Origin: Campylorhamphus procurvoides
Taxonomy: Eukaryota > Chordata > Aves > Passeriformes > Dendrocolaptidae
Length of the DNA stretch: 64,000 bases
Direction of reading: 5' to 3'
Assembly (NCBI GenBank): GCA_013396655.1
Contig: WBMV01008568.1
Coordinates: 1,159,329 to 1,223,328 of the forward strand
Part shown: in pieces, positions 20,601 through 32,800 of the stretch
Layout: each line of letters starts with the position of its first letter
Position numbering within the stretch: the stretch's first letter is position 1
Translations under genes and position numbers: made by a program
Notes under the pieces: model-generated
Databases searched by the model: none
Told to the model about the DNA's origin: nothing
Seen by the model: only the letters and a program-made list of their open reading frames with translations

Positions 20601-22989
20601 AGAGAAAGCCCTTCTTGCCTTCTGCAGGATAGAAGTGCTTGTGGGAGATCCATATCAAGGAACAATCAGGCTGCCCTTAGGCCATTTCTGTGGGGAATGC
20701 AGATCATTTTGGACAGACAGCAGAGACAGCAGACCCTTTTTCTATATGCCCTAGTTATCCTTGATAATCTGCCAGGCCTGGTTGATATGGGAACTGTGTA
20801 TGCTTTTCCTGGACAACTCAGGTTTTTGTTTCTAGCTAAGGCGGTGAATTTTCTCATGTGAATGAAGTCCATCTAAGAACAAATCAATCAATGAGAACTG
20901 CCAAAATAGTGGGAGATGGTTTGTTGGGAACAGTGGAGCTTCAGCCCAGTAGATGTATATCTGACTTCTACGCATGAATTATCTTTAGAATTCTATCCTG
21001 ATATTCTTTGTTCCTTAACTTAAATAGACTGTAACTATAATGTGTTATAATCTTTTTTACAACCCTCTTCTGGAGGTTCATTGTACTCTTAACTCAACTG
21101 CAATGATGAAGTGGTCACAGGTTCTAATCCACAACTCTGTGTCCTAATTTGGAATGGCAGAGCATTCATTCATTTGCTTTCCTTTGGGTATGTGGAGCCC
21201 CATAGTCCAGCTGTCCACAGCCCCAACACCTGTGCTGACCCCAAAGAGGTTAAAGACATCCTTCCACAGAACATTTCCATCCTCACCTTCGTGTATACTC
21301 TGATTAATAATCACATCTTTCACTAACTAGAAGTTTCATTAAGTTTTGCACATCTTTACAAAAGCTGTTTTAAATTCAAACCATTTTCCCAGAAGATCTA
21401 GTGCATAAGATGTAGAGCTCTCAGGAAAGCCCATGGCCAAAACCTGCAAAATCACCTCTAAGTTTTGCTGTCTTAGTTAAGACTCTAATAAGTCTTAACT
21501 CTAATAAGAGTCTTTCACAAATTAAAACCTTCCTACTCCTTTGGCTGACTTCAGAAGTTTGTCTGAAACTGATTTCCCTGAGGATTTTCTTCTCTCCACT
21601 CTGCCATTTCCAATTCTCTGGATGGTTACAGCAGATAAGCGTCATTAGCAAATCAGTAGTGTTTGGCAGGCTGTCTTCATTCTCCTGCTAGGGCAGCATT
21701 ATGCTGTCATCAATAGTCCATCAGTTTTCTCAGATTTCACAGCAGACACTGAGGCACAGTGCTCAGCTCTTCTAAATGAATTATGTGATCCATGTGGATA
21801 TGGTCTTCATGGCAGAGCAGACCCTATGGCTCATTCTGGTGACTGGGGAGAGGTGAAAGCCACTAACTCTGTTGATGCTACCTCAGTCCTGGAAGTGACA
21901 GTAGCAAATGGAATATATATGGGCACTTGTGCTGTGCAGCTCAGCAGGTCAAGATGGTGTTAAGAGGCCAGGGCAGTGCAGTTTGGAAAGCCATGGCAAT
22001 GGAGAGCAGTCCTCTCTGAGTGGGCTCCGATGGGTTAGTTCTCCTTACAGGCTGTACACTGTACATGAGCTCTTCTGATGTGTGTAGAAGTAACAAACCT
22101 AAATTAGGTTATAGACATATGGAGAAGCTGATAAAGTCAGACCAAGCTTATTGGTTTATACAGATAACTCAGACTGTCAGGAAAACACTGTATGGCTGAC
22201 AGAAATCAAAGGATATTTTTTTCATGAAGAATCAGTTGTTTGATTAAGAATAAATACTTCTGAACTGCACAATACTCCTCACAGGGTATATATTGTGTTG
22301 CAAGCATTAGCTAGAATGAACGTAACTTAACAACAGAAAACACTTATATGACTGAGATATGAACAGTAAGTGTTAATGATGTTCAGTTCTGCTAACTCTC
22401 AGATTGCTTTAGGTGCTGTGGCCTGCATCTCTGAAAATGCAGAAGTAGAGAAGAGGTGTTCTCAGTCAGCCCAACGAGGTGATCAGTACATAACTTCCTG
22501 CAATTCTAACCAGGCATTCCAGGACAGGATAGGATGTGTTTGAGATGGGCTTCACCAAGATACTGGATGAGCTGGATGAACCAGTGATTCCTGCTTCTTC
22601 TCCTGTGGTGGTTGTGCCTCCCACCAAGGTGGTCCCCCTTCATCCAGCTGCAGCTGCAGCAGCATCTCCTCTGACAATGTCAGCTCACTCGATGACTCCA
22701 AGGAGGAACAAAACCATCAGTTCGCAGAGTTCCATAGCAGGTACCACCTCTGGCATGGGGAGCCAGGGTTGTCCAGTGTGTTCCTCTAGAGCTTGGTGGC
22801 CTCAGGGTCTTGGCTCAAAGTCATGAAGTTTACAGTTGTGTAATAGTGACCATCTGCTGCCATGGGCTCCAAAAATTGTTTGGTTTCAACCAAAGCACAA
22901 AGGGAGTAGTGCTTTTCAGGTTCATCCTTCCTGTTAGGACATGGGAAGTGGTTCTATAGGGCAGGAATTTGCTGCCTGCACTTCGGTGG
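17672..22989. other. AT-rich non-coding sequence, no gene assigned
   Basis: Largely unique AT-rich DNA. It includes a 17-nt direct repeat ATTACTATATATTAAAT at 18105-18121 and 18131-18147, and a small hairpin at 21477-21498. The frame at plus 22536-22826 encodes a short Ala run and no recognised domain. Other open frames (for example plus 18606-18928, plus 19803-20120) are short and unassigned. Confidence 0.6.
21477..21498. repeat. Perfect 8-bp inverted repeat with 6-nt loop
   Basis: TTAAGACT (21477-21484) is followed by a CTAATA loop and the complementary AGTCTTAA (21491-21498). CTCTAATAAG-like words recur in the next 20 bases, so the hairpin probably arose by a small local duplication. Function unknown. 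Confidence 0.7.
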
Positions 22990-23100
22990 TGTCTTAATGG
23001 TTGGACTTGGGGACATAGTTTAGGGGGGATGATGGTGGTGTTGGGTTGATACTGGACTTGATGATCTTGAAGGTCCCTTCCAACCCTGATGATTCTGTGA
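22990..23100 (+). mobile_element. CR1 LINE 3'-end fragment, plus strand
   Basis: A short fragment of the CR1 3' UTR reads in the forward direction: GGTGGTGTTGGGTTGA, then GGACTTGATGATCTTGAAGG, then TTCCAACCCTGATGATTCTGTGA, where the element ends. The left limit is approximate. It is the only forward copy in the left half of the window and differs from the 17161/24355/53112 subfamily. Confidence 0.85.
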
Positions 23101-24354
23101 CTCATGACAGATTTTGTCACTTCTGAGGGCATTTGGTTTTTGTTCGCTCAGCTTTGCCTCATGCTTTGCAGATGCACTTGAGGCAGACTGACACTCCAAA
23201 CAGCTCATGGTCTAGTGTGTCTTAACTCTGAACTTCAAACCAGCTGTGTCAGCTCACTGCTTAAAGCAGCAAATACCAGACTGCCTTATAGTTTAGTCAG
23301 ATGGGACTCAGCAGAGTTTCTTATAACAGTTGGCATCTCAATTGAAAAAATTCTTGCAAATAATCAGAAAAAGATTGAAAGACCAAATTAGAAAATAAGT
23401 ACAGGAAGAAATCTGAAGCCCTTTGCATTTCTCTGACTGTAGCATATTTATTTTTCTGACCTCCCTTAGATCAACTGGCCTTTTTTTATTATGTGGCATC
23501 CTAACCCTACTATATGTTAAAATATTTAGCTAGTGGAGAAGATATAAAATAAGTGATGTAATCTAAGTGCTTAGGACAATATCAAGGCTGCATGCAGAAA
23601 GATTCTGTCTGATTGCCAGCATTGCACACTGTGGAAGCAAAGCTAAGCTGGGGGTTAACATGAGAGAAGTGTGTGCATAGAGAGTAAGGTATTGAAGGAA
23701 AGGAAAAGGATGATTACATTCACTTGGAAGATATATTACTGAAAACATTCATTATGATTTGTTCAGCTTCAGGTTTGTTGTAGGTCAATTATCTAGAGCT
23801 TATGTGGAAGGTGGTCAGAGTTATATGGTTCTGTGGGTCTTGATTTAAGTAGTATAAGGTTCCACTGTTCTTGATAAATTTCTGATTTTGTAGATTATTG
23901 ACTTTGCTCTTAGTTATTCTTGTTTATTTTCTGGGAGTTTAGCTATGGCTGCTATTACAGTTTAGTTCAGTGCTGTCAAATTATTTGTGTGCTTCTGCCA
24001 AAAAGGCAGAGGAAGGAAAGAAAGGTAGAGGAAGGCAAGAGGAAGGCAAGAGCAAGAAAAAGAAAGGAAAATTATGGAAGTATAAAAAAAAATTTATTGT
24101 TTAGATTCTCATTGCAACACAAGTTAAAACAATTTTGACAGAGCACTTAAAGAGACATGAAATAGGAAAGTGGAAAATATTTTGTCCTCAAAAACTGCCT
24201 TGTGCTGGTATTGAAATGCTCTTCCTAGGCTCGAAACAGTCTCGACTTCTCAGTGGTTGGACACTTTGAACTAGTTATGGTACTCTGATATCCCTGGACT
24301 CTAACTGGAGATTAGCAAAGTGAAGGCAATGGGTTTAGACATGGTTAGATTAAT
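23101..24354. other. Non-coding sequence with a purine-rich tract
   Basis: AT-rich sequence holding a purine-rich (GGAA/GAAA) stretch at about 24003-24070. Open frames (minus 23563-23748, plus 23920-24138) are short, and the second overlaps the purine tract. No gene assigned. Confidence 0.6.
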
Positions 24355-24870
24355 AATCACAGAATATGATGTGTTGGAAGGAGTCCAGCCCCTGGCCCTG
24401 CACAGGACCATCCCCAAGAGTCACACCATGTGCCTGAGAGTATCATACAAACACTTCTTGAACTCTGGTAGGCTCGGTCTGTGACCACTTCCCTGCAGAG
24501 TCTGTTCCAGGGCCCAACCCTGCTCTGGGTGAAGAACATTTTCCTCATATCCAACCTAAACCTCCCCTGACACAACTTGGGTCCTGTCACTGGTCATCAC
24601 AGAGAACAGATCAGTGTCTGCCCCTCCTCTTCTCCTCACAAGGAAGTTGTAACTGCAGTGAGGTCTCCCCTCAGTCTCCTCTTCTCCAGGCTGAACACAC
24701 CAAGTGACCTCACATGGCTTCCCCTCAAGGCCCTTCATCATCTTCATTGCTCTCTTTTGAACACTCTCTAATGGCTTAATATCTTGCTTATATTGTGGTG
24801 CCCAAAAGTGCACGCAATATCCAAGGTGAGGCTGCCCCAGTGCAGAGCAGAGCAGGACAATCCCTTCCCT
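24355..24870 (-). mobile_element. CR1 LINE fragment with ORF2 remnant, minus strand
   Basis: It begins with AATCACAGAAT (reversed tail) and runs through the 3' UTR into the end of ORF2. A minus-strand open stretch at 24556-24813 still encodes the CR1 ORF2 C-terminal signature FWAPQYKQD, followed by LESVQKRA and, further on, YNFLVRR. The reading frame has decayed and the element is 5'-truncated. It is the same subfamily as the copies at 17161 and 53112. Confidence 0.93.
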
Positions 24871-26020
24871 CTACAAGCTAAATCTTTACTAATGTTTTAG
24901 TTTTTTCCTCTAATCAATGTATTCTCAGTTTTCCAGAATACTGACAGAAGCCAGGTGAAATCGGTAATGGCAGGGTCCAGATGAGCAAAGACCAGCTCTC
25001 CTTCCCTATGAACCAAGCTTGAGATGTGGACCCATTTTTAACTTTTGTAACTCAGTCCTGCTTGTCTCCACTTCCCCCTATTTCAGTGGGCCACAGTGCT
25101 ATTTTCCCTACTGTGTAATGCCTTCTGGAGTGGCACTGTGAGCTATTAAATGGGCTGTTACTTTCCATTTCTGTGAGAGCAATATCCTTATTAGATCAAG
25201 TTGCTTATGAATTTATAATGTGAGCTAGAATAATTTGGAAGGGTAAAGCTCTCAAGCATTATCAATAATTTTTGCATCTTACTGAAGTCTGACATTTTTG
25301 ATGCAATTATGTTTATCTACAAAACAGTATTTCTCTGAATTAGTCTTTACTTTTACTTCCAAGTTAGTCAAATAGCACTTTATCACAAAATTTTAATTTC
25401 TGGAATTTCTAGGCTTTTCCTAGGATGGTATCTCATTGGTTTTTACCTCTGCTGCACTAACAGTGTTGTTGCTCCTCCTCTTCAAGTCCCCTACTTCTCC
25501 AACCTCTTCTGAAGTTATATACCAGAGCTTTTCTCCTGCATAATTAAAATTACTGACCAGATTTCTTTAGGCAATATGCCTGGTATTTTTGGTTTCAAGA
25601 TAGTATTTTTTTCCTTAGGTTTATGCAAAAAGATGACTCTTATAGTTCTCATTTTTCTTGAGGCTGATTATAGGCTGTACTGTACCCCAGTGTGGTGGGA
25701 TAGTGAGGGGAGAAATGTGCTGTAAAATGTAAGATACTATTTTTTTTTTCTCTACTGGTGTCTTAGGTATGGCTAAATGGATGCAAGCAAACAATATTTT
25801 TCCCTTCCATCCACTCCCATCCCCTTTCCCCTCCCTTACTAGCACTAGGCTTCTTTCTTGACCGTGTGTAAGCTGAGTTCACTTCTCTTGAGCACATTCA
25901 GGCACCCAGGCAGTGAAAGCACTGCATGGCCTTCCAAAACGAGCATATCGTGATGGGTCCAGATGTGGTAGAGCTGTTTTTTCCAATATTGACAGTAAAT
26001 GCTGGAAAGTACTTCTTGAC
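24871..26020. other. Non-coding sequence, nothing assigned
   Basis: Mixed AT-rich sequence with no recognisable gene or transposon. The minus-strand frame at 25621-25845 has no known domain. Confidence 0.6.
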
Positions 26021-26154
26021 TCAGAGAGAGAGAGAGACAGAGACAGAGAGAGACAGAGTCAGAGACAGATACAGAGACAGAGAGATGGAGACAGAGACAG
26101 AGAGACACAGAGACAGAGAGACACAGAGACAGAGACAGAGACAAAGGCAGAGAG
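26021..26154 (+). repeat. (GAGACA)n/(GA)n microsatellite
   Basis: About 134 bp of GA and GAGACA units, with interspersed GTCAGA, GATACA and GATGGA variants. Because the main unit is six bases, all frames tend to stay open. This gives spurious Arg-Asp/Glu-Thr proteins on the plus strand and Ser-Leu/Ser-Val on the minus strand. Length polymorphism is likely. Confidence 0.95.
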
Positions 26155-27308
26155 TTAAATTGTTCCTGACCCCTTCAAGCTGTTGCAAAACTAACTTCGA
26201 CTTGCCACTGCCCTGAATGTGGAAGTCTTACCAATGTGAGTGAAGTTTGAAGTATATGAGCCTGTGGAATACTACTAAGCCTTATAAGGGAATTTGTGTA
26301 TCTCTAAAGTAAGCAAAAGAAGCCTAGAACATTTTCTGAAGACCTATCCGTAGCCTAATGTCTCATCTGTATTAATGTTCATCAGGAGCTAAAGTCATTT
26401 CCCTGTGCACTCTGTGCAGTGTTAGGGAAGCTTAGGCTGTGCAAGCAGCAAGGCTGGAATGAACTACTGGCCATCAAAAAGATTTAAGTTGCTTTAAATA
26501 GACTTGTAGGAATCTGAAATACTTTAATCGCCTAGCTTGCAGCAAAGCTTTTGCGGTGTCTGGTTTTATTTATATTCTGCTCACATCCTCTGGAGCAAGA
26601 GATAATGGCTGATAACATTTTCTTCTACCCTACTAACTTTATATAATTATTGTACAAAGGTTTTTGCACATGTCCTCTGACTTAAAGTGTGGTGACAGGG
26701 CTGCCTGTGCAGAACAGAGGATCTGTTCACTAGACTAAATAGGAAGTGAAGAGTCAGGATTAGATACATATTTTATGAATAAGCAATATGTGGAAAACAA
26801 TTACTGTTGTGAAAGAGTAGGTGGTTCATTAAATTTTAAAGTCAAAGAATTTGAAACTATCCATTAGCTATAGCATGGTAGGTTTGTCCTGGCCTTGGAC
26901 AAGGGTAATGGCGAGGTGGAAATCTCCTTGCCATGAGGAAGGGAGCAATGTATAGGATAGACATTACATAATAACTACGTATTTAGTATACACCCTAAAT
27001 CTTGTTTTGGATATTCCAGTGACCTTGTTGACATCCCGACTTTGTTGCTTGCATCGTTACCATGATTTGAACTTGCACTGCATATTTGCCTCATACAGGA
27101 TGGAGCTCTGATCAACCCACATTCAGGGTCCCCGTGTCTGAACTCTTCAGTTCAGCACACATTGCCCTGCATTTCTGGCTCCCAAATGTGGACCGCCAGA
27201 TTTAGCAACAGGCAGATATGGATGAGGATTTCTTTGTCAGGGCATTAATAGGTTTTACAGGTCCCAACCTGCCCAATATGGGCTCTCACTGACACCACCC
27301 ACAGCCCA

Positions 27309-27342
27309 TGTCAGCCCCCTGGGTCTGTCAGCCCCCTGGGTC
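27309..27342 (+). repeat. 17-nt perfect tandem duplication
   Basis: The unit TGTCAGCCCCCTGGGTC occurs at 27309-27325 and 27326-27342 without differences, and a decayed third copy (CATCAGCC) follows. It lies inside a C+T rich, CpG-poor patch unlike the surrounding AT-rich DNA. Confidence 0.88.
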
Positions 27343-29800
27343 CATCAGCCTCTGTCCCAGTGCTGCCACAGCAGGGCTGGTCTCCAGCTCCACACAGCAC
27401 TGCCCTGCTCAGCCCTGGGCCCTGCTAAGCCTGGGTTGTTCCTGGTGCTCCTGGTGTCCTCTGGCCCAGGCAGTGGGGGGATCAGCCTAGGTTTCTGGGC
27501 TCTGTCCTGCTGTCCTGGGGCACTCCACACCACACTGAGCTGTCAGCTATGGCTGCAGCCCACTGTATCCTATCAGTCCCACTTCCCACTCACATTGGAT
27601 TTTCTTAACGAAATATGAAATGCAACTGGGTATTTCCTTCTACCAGAAAGGTCAACATAAAGCTCATTTGGGAATGCTCTTTCATGCCTTACATGCAGAG
27701 ACATCTTCCTATAGCATGAAAAAAACATTTGTTGGCTGGGCTGGGCCCAGGGAATACTTGCATATCCTTGTAAAATATATCAACGTCTCATTTCGAAACC
27801 CCCAGCCCAGTTGATTCCTCCATGTACTTTTCACTTCAGTGCTCCCTAATTTAATTTTTTCCTTAGTTTATGCCATCCCTGAAAGTTTGAACTTTTAAAG
27901 CCCAAGGGGCATCCTGGAGTGAGATGTGTTGGGCTGCTGCTGACAGTGAGAGAACAGCTGCAGTTACTGATTACTTGATCTTTGGCTGGTCGTTTTTTGG
28001 GAGGCCACCCATGCCTGCTAGAGATCTGCAAAGTTAATGGAAGGGTGCAGATTTTGCTGCATAGAAAATTTCTGAGACTTTGTTGCTTCTCTGAAGTCAG
28101 AAGGCAGGGACCTGTGAACACAGCAGTCCTATCAGGCAGGTTCCAGTCTCTTACAGAGGTAAATCTGCATTCCCAATATCTGCCTTGGTCCTGAACACCC
28201 CAAAGTCTTGTGGGCTAAAGTACAGCAACAGTATTTAATTTTGGATTCTGTATTTTGATGATATTCAGCTCTAACTGTAGAAAAATCAGTAGTCAGAAAA
28301 CACCTCCTACTCAAATAGTCATATTCCTGTAATCACAAGGACACCAAGGAAAAAATGTCACTTGATTTGGATTTTTTTCTATTAATTTTCAGTGCAACTT
28401 CGGCACAAACAATGATGGGTATTTTTATATACATACACACATAATCTAACAACCTACCACCTCTGTTAAAATACTCAGGGTACATTTTTAATGGTGTAAA
28501 TCTAGTACAGTTTCATATACAGACATAGCTAGAAATGGCACTAAACTTAAGGTTCACCAAAAACTTCAGGAATGACAATGTTATTTATCATATTTCTGGT
28601 AAATGCAGAAGTGGATATGAAACTGTTGTGTGGATTCCTGAGGTGCTTTTCCTCTTCCCAAGATGGCCTGGATGATTCACCCAGCCAAGCTGATACTCCA
28701 GATGCCTGCTTCACTTTGTACAGAGCGTGTCATGCCCTGCGTTATCCCAAGTCATGCCAAACTTGGTTGCTAAAGATGTAATGGGGACTTCCTGTAACAT
28801 CTTGAATGGTAATTTGGTATAAAAGAGACTAGCAAAATTCAAGTTAAAAAAAAAGGAATAAAAATTTGCTCCTTTGGGCTGAAAGTCATGAATTTTCAGA
28901 TATTTGTATTATAGTGCCAAGTTTCATGATTTGATTTTGGAAGGCCCCTTCTCCAAAAACGGACTTTTTTTACAGGTTTTTGGTGACATTTAACCCCATA
29001 TTATCAGGAATTGTGATTTGTCATTTTCCTAGAATTTATCTCAATGTTCCAGAGTTGTGTTGTGTTATATTAACAGAATTTTAAAATACAGTGGTTAACC
29101 GCTTTCCATACAAGAATAATAAAAAAGTAGTGTTAGAAAGAATGAAAAGGGCATACATTGAGCTGCTGTTTGCATATTAATTGGCCATGAAGAAATAAAA
29201 TTTTATATGCACTTGCAACAACTGGCAAGCTTGGAAAAAAAGGCTTCTTAGATTTACTTTATTTATTACCATTTGACCAAGATTTTTAGAAAATATGCAA
29301 TGCCTATGTGCAAGATAGAGTACGCAGGTTTTGTGTTTGTCATGAATCCTTTTGAAAGCTAGACATTTTTGTTGTCCGTGATTAAAATCTCTCAATGTTG
29401 CCTTGTATGTAATGTTCTGTTTCTCAAAATGGCAGAGGTTCACAGAATTAGTATGAAGAAAGCAATCAAACATCTGTTGATCTGATACAAACTGAGACCA
29501 GTAAGTCCATCACACATAGAAACAGCCATCCACATTTCTCATAGTCCTGCAAAAATTTCAGAGAGCTGTCTTGCAATGACAGGTGAAGCCAGAATCAGCA
29601 GCAGTCACTCACTTGCCTGACCTGCTGTTTTGTTCTCTATTCAGTGGGAAAAAAGTTAAAATGGCATTGTAAAAGACCCGGTCAACATATTTATTGATCC
29701 AGCTACCTGGAAGCATCCGAGGCATGTGCAGCTTCTATACTAGTGTGAATCTTCATCAGGCTGATAGTTCTTCATCTGGAAACTGGCCTGGGTCTCAGCG

Positions 29801-29837
29801 CTGTGTGTGTGTGTCTGTGTGTGCACACATGTGCACG
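29801..29837 (+). repeat. (TG)n dinucleotide tract
   Basis: CTGTGTGTGTGTGTCTGTGTGTG is followed by CACACATGTGCACG. Alternating purine-pyrimidine DNA of this kind can adopt Z-form and is often polymorphic. Confidence 0.85.
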
Positions 29838-32800
29838 TTGGATCTGCAATGTTATCCGTGCACGTATTAAGGGTTTGCCAACATTTCTCAATACTGAGAT
29901 TATTAATTTCGGACCATGAAGAATGAAAACATAAATCATGGTCTGAAAGCTTCATAGCATGGGGTGCACTGTTAAAAAATGGCCCTCTTACTATTTGTTC
30001 ATTTGACATAATACTGATAGAAATTCTCAAATGTGATCTGTAACAGAAAGCGGTATTAGCTGTATCACTATAAAAGGTAGCTTTTATACTCTACTTGTTT
30101 ATTCAAATTTATTAAAAAGGCCTGAAAATTTCAAATGCTTCTGCATATGTATTAGCATTTAAGAGCCAGATCAGAATTCAGTCTGGCTGTTCTGACTTGG
30201 TGCACTGAATGACTAATGGGATGAAAATCAGGAAATGTGGGCTTTCATCCACATTTTGCTGCTTGTTTGTCTCATTTTTTTTAAAATCTGTTTATGCCTT
30301 GGTTTCTCTATCTCTCAAAGGAGGAACATTTCACTTGTCCATATTTGTAAAGTGCTTTAAGACATCAAATAAATTTGGTCCATCATTGTAAAGTTTTATT
30401 TATCATCCCTTGTTCAGTGCCTGCTGCCCATGGATGTTTTGGAAATAGATTAACCAGATGCAGATACGCTGGTGCATTTGTGCTATAACTTCTGTCCAAG
30501 AACTAATTGGAAAACTTCAAAATATTTCTGAAGAAGTTGAAAGAAAAAAAAATAATGTAAGATTTAACAAAGGACTAAAGTCTCAAGAGTGCAATGAGCA
30601 AATCTTGAGAAATTTAACAAATTAAATACATGTGATAAAGGTGACCAGCTTTGTGCCTCAGTTTCTTTGTCTGCAGAATGGGATTAAAGAAATTAAAGGC
30701 TTCCCAATAAAGCAGTGAGAATTCAGTTATAGCTGCCCTGCATGTTGAAGAGGTAAGTAAATTGATAGTCATTGCTTTGGGTTTCTTTTACAGCTGCTAA
30801 TAAGATGACACTAAAGAACTGAGACTTCCTTAAAAAGGAAAAAAAAAGAGTCTTCAAGTGCATGTTTACAAACCAATTATTTCCTTCTCCAGGTGATTTG
30901 TTGCCCTTTATATCCATGACAGAAATTAGGTAGACTTTTCTGGAAATAGTATCAGATTATTTTCCTGGTACATCTAAATCTAATGATGTGGTGTTTTGGA
31001 ATTCATGTGGGTAACAGTTGGCAGTACTCAGACAGATTTATGGACCCTGACAACACCCAGATGTATACTAGGAACGTAGACAAGCAGCAAAGGCTGCAAG
31101 TGAATATATAATGAAAATCAGAGGATACAATTTATAAAAGCTATTGAAGGAATTTGGATAAAAATCCAGTGACCTTCCTGCAATTGATTCCTGTTGACAA
31201 GTGACAGACATCTGTCCTACCCCTCCTGCCATCTTGCTGGGTGTCTCACAAACACACACATTAAGCTGTGGAAATGGAAGTGTCAGGGAACTTGAGCCCA
31301 ATTCATTTAGGAGTTAACTCATGGGGCATGATCTTTTTATTATAGCTAGTTTCATGTAGGGATAATGAGCAGCCATGTGGCATTGCAACCTACTCCTTAT
31401 TTAGAGCATAAAACAGCTTTATTCCTGCAAGCCAAATGTTTTATAAGCAAGCAGTCTGCACATTTCAAATGAGCTGTTTCTGTAATTCCAGCACTTGATA
31501 GTAAGAACCAAATAACATAACGATAGGTAAGGAAGTGGTGGTGCTGTGAGGACATGATGGAAGTGTTTTTCAGTAAACAAGCAGAACTGGGAGCTTTCGT
31601 CCTCCTGCTGCTGGACCAACACAATGTCCCCAGAAGCCATTGAAGAAAATCTTCAAAACTTAAGAGCATACAATGCACATAACCTAGACAAAGGAATGTA
31701 GCATGAAATGGAGTTCAAGTGTGCCTGGCCCATAATTAGCTTAGGAGGTATGTACAGGAGTTCTCTGATCGGAGCTCAAGGCTGGCAGATGGCTGCAGAC
31801 ATGTAAGTAGCTCTGAATAGAATACTTTAGAAAATGAAATAAAAATCAGAAGTAGGGAGCAAGAGGGTTTTCCTTTTTTGGTTGAAGCAGATCTTGTTTC
31901 AATTGATAAGGTGGTTATACTGGCCTATTCTTTCCATGCTACAGAAAATTTGAAGAAGGCTGTGCTGCGGGCCTGATCAGGTGCTATGGGGTCTTGTCTT
32001 GTGTCCAGTAAGAAACATTTTAACAATCAACTTGTTCCTGCACAATATATAGAAGGGAATTTTTTTAAAATTTTATAATACGTATTTATATGGAGAGCAT
32101 GAAACTAGAATCTGTTATTTAGCCGTGTCTCAAGACATGATATTTAGATAGACAACGTAATATACTGCATAAAATGTTGCACCAGTTGTACTGCAACCTA
32201 TTGTACTCCTCTCTGAAATTATTTTTTTGTGTCAGCATCTTCTGTCTCATTAGTAAGGAGCTAATATGAATATGTTTATGATGTGCAGAAGGGGCTTTTC
32301 ACTGGTGTGAAGCAATTATGTATAATCCACATTGCACTGGGCATTTAGCCAGCCAGGGTTGTAGGCAAGTGCCATATGTCATTTCTCAAGTACAAGATAC
32401 ATCATTGCTTGAGACTCAAGCATATTTTACCACACACATTGCCCATCCGTTTCTTGTTTTTATCTGTGGATTCTGCATGTTTCTCATTGCAAACTCTCTG
32501 CCTTCTGTTCTCTTTGGAATCACTTTGCTGATTATGTATATTATCAACACAAGCAAGAGTGGAAATGATGCTATATCCTCGTTTCATGTAAAATTGAAAG
32601 TTATATTTGTGAGATTGTTCTGTTGTTATGATGCCCAAAGGAATTCTGCAAACCCAAGGAACAATACAGCTCCTTTGTTGGCAGATTAAAAAGAGTAACT
32701 CTCAAAGCAGATATTGAAAAGGGTGGATTTTTTCCTCTGGTCTAGGCTTGCAGGTGTCTGATATCTGTCCTAAGATATAAAGAGATAGCAGTTCTGGTTT

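Noticed and set aside
22536..22826. 96-codon plus-strand frame with a six-residue Ala run and a Pro/Val-rich stretch
   Set aside because: Looks superficially like a disordered protein segment, but no family is recognised, and a CR1 fragment begins soon after.
25845..26216. Open frames of ~80-100 codons with Arg/Glu/Thr or Ser/Leu/Val repeats
   Set aside because: They are translations of the GAGACA microsatellite.
32318..32689. 123-codon plus-strand frame with a hydrophobic segment, considered as a membrane protein
   Set aside because: No signal-peptide context, no homology recognised, and the length is within chance expectation.
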